A stretch of DNA of 5,728 nucleotides from Cyanobacteria bacterium T3Sed10_344R1 (GTDB taxonomy: Bacteria > Cyanobacteriota > Cyanobacteriia > Phormidesmidales > Phormidesmidaceae), in the NCBI GenBank assembly GCA_003566335.1, contig PXDR01000380.1, positions 1 to 5,728 of the forward strand. Direction: 5' to 3'. How positions within the stretch are numbered: position 1 is the first letter of the stretch; every line of letters begins with the position of its first letter. The translations under genes were made by a program, and so were the position numbers. Under the pieces are notes generated by a model, which saw only the letters and a list, made by a program, of their open reading frames with translations, was not told the origin of the DNA and did not search any database. Positions 5,385 to 5,728 of this stretch are shown here, one piece after another.

Positions 5385-5728
5385 ATGAGAAAATATCCCG
5401 TTACTTGGTTCTATATCTTGGCCTTTGGTATCTCATGGGTTGGCATGATATCAGCAGCCTTAGGATCGCATGGTATTGCCCCCTTTGACAGACCGTATGT
5501 TCAGATTCTTTCCATTTTTTATGCCGTCGGCCCAGCGCTTGCAGCGGTCATTGTTTTATGCGTAGTAGAGGGCAAAACAGAAGTTCAAAATTTGCTCAAA
5601 GGGCTAATTCGATGGCGCGTTAACCTAGTCTGGTATCCGACATTCCGCAGGTTGACAAAAGGAATAATTAGGGAGGCTGAGATAAGCTCAGGGCAAGGAT
5701 TAGAGGTGAGCCTTGAAAATCGAGAACC
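5385..5728 (+). pseudogene. CPBP (CAAX-type) intramembrane protease, N-terminal fragment, probably interrupted
   Basis: The frame starts at the ATG at 5385 (an in-frame TAG at 5379 closes it upstream) and stays open to the window end. Residues 1-84 match the N-terminal part of CPBP membrane proteases, with the hydrophobic FYILAFGISWVG (9-20), the segment VGPALAAVIVLCVVEG (48-63) and LLKGLIRWRVNLVWY (70-84). In this family the WR...WY block is followed by another membrane helix. Here the sequence turns basic and polar at P85 (PTFRRLTKGIIREAE), and neither other frame restores a hydrophobic stretch. The catalytic EExxxR and histidine motifs lie further on and are absent from the window. The simplest reading is an insertion near 5637. 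From family knowledge, CPBP proteases act in prenyl-protein processing or bacteriocin immunity, but the substrate here is unknown. No Shine-Dalgarno sequence is visible. Confidence 0.65.

Noticed and set aside
5677..5691. CTGAG/CTCAG hairpin in the sequence after the CPBP break, considered as part of a group II intron or IS end
   Set aside because: The stem is only 5 bp and no intron domain V or second inverted end is visible inside the window.
1..5728. CRISPR array, tRNA or rRNA genes, toxin-antitoxin pair or defence island
   Set aside because: No regularly spaced repeats, tRNA-like folds, or recognisable toxin, antitoxin or nuclease motifs were seen. The only tandem repeats are two unrelated 12-bp duplications.

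Overview
The window is 5.7 kb of a cyanobacterial chromosome, probably a filamentous Leptolyngbya-type lineage (the lineage is a guess). The strongest sequence sign is the palindrome GCGATCGC (HIP1), which occurs six times (1615, 2783, 2801, 3607, 4026, 4548) where chance predicts about one per 65 kb. The gene content agrees: a Tll0287-like c-type heme protein, a DUF4079 membrane protein and a cyanobacterial-type Dps. All recognised genes lie on the + strand.

Region 1 (1-1735), redox and iron: the 3' part of a Tll0287-like/DUF3365 monoheme protein (its start is left of the window), a four-helix DUF4079 protein with a histidine at the start of each helix, and a Dps mini-ferritin with a complete ferroxidase site. 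A nested stem-loop follows dps at 1758-1811.

Region 2 (1814-3412), AT-richer at first: a 12-bp tandem duplication, a TTGACA/TGTCAA inverted repeat, then a short run of unknowns. These are a 67-aa DUF4177-like protein with a GTG start, a four-helix membrane protein with a GTG start, and a DUF6544-like protein joined to the membrane protein by an ATGA overlap. The last two are almost certainly cotranslated.

Region 3 (3496-5263), envelope: a membrane-anchored M23 (LytM-type) peptidase, a 16-codon ORF ending on the start codon of the next gene, a membrane protein with a C-terminal PspC domain, and a small Cys-rich ORF overlapping the pspC-like gene in another frame.

Region 4 (5258-5728), AT-rich and disturbed: a 12-bp tandem duplication, a 99-bp MITE-like sequence with inverted ends flanked by AATA, and the start of a CPBP (CAAX-type) protease gene. 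CPBP-like sequence stops abruptly near 5637, and what follows looks like foreign DNA reaching the window edge.

No RNA gene, CRISPR array or complete insertion sequence was seen, and no gene-free gap exceeds 300 bases. The largest gap, 459-703, holds only a weak 6-bp hairpin (520-542) and an unsupported 40-codon ORF. No clearly new system is evident. The most useful leads are the disrupted CPBP gene, the 99-bp inverted-end element, the dps-trailing structure and the heme-c/DUF4079 pair.
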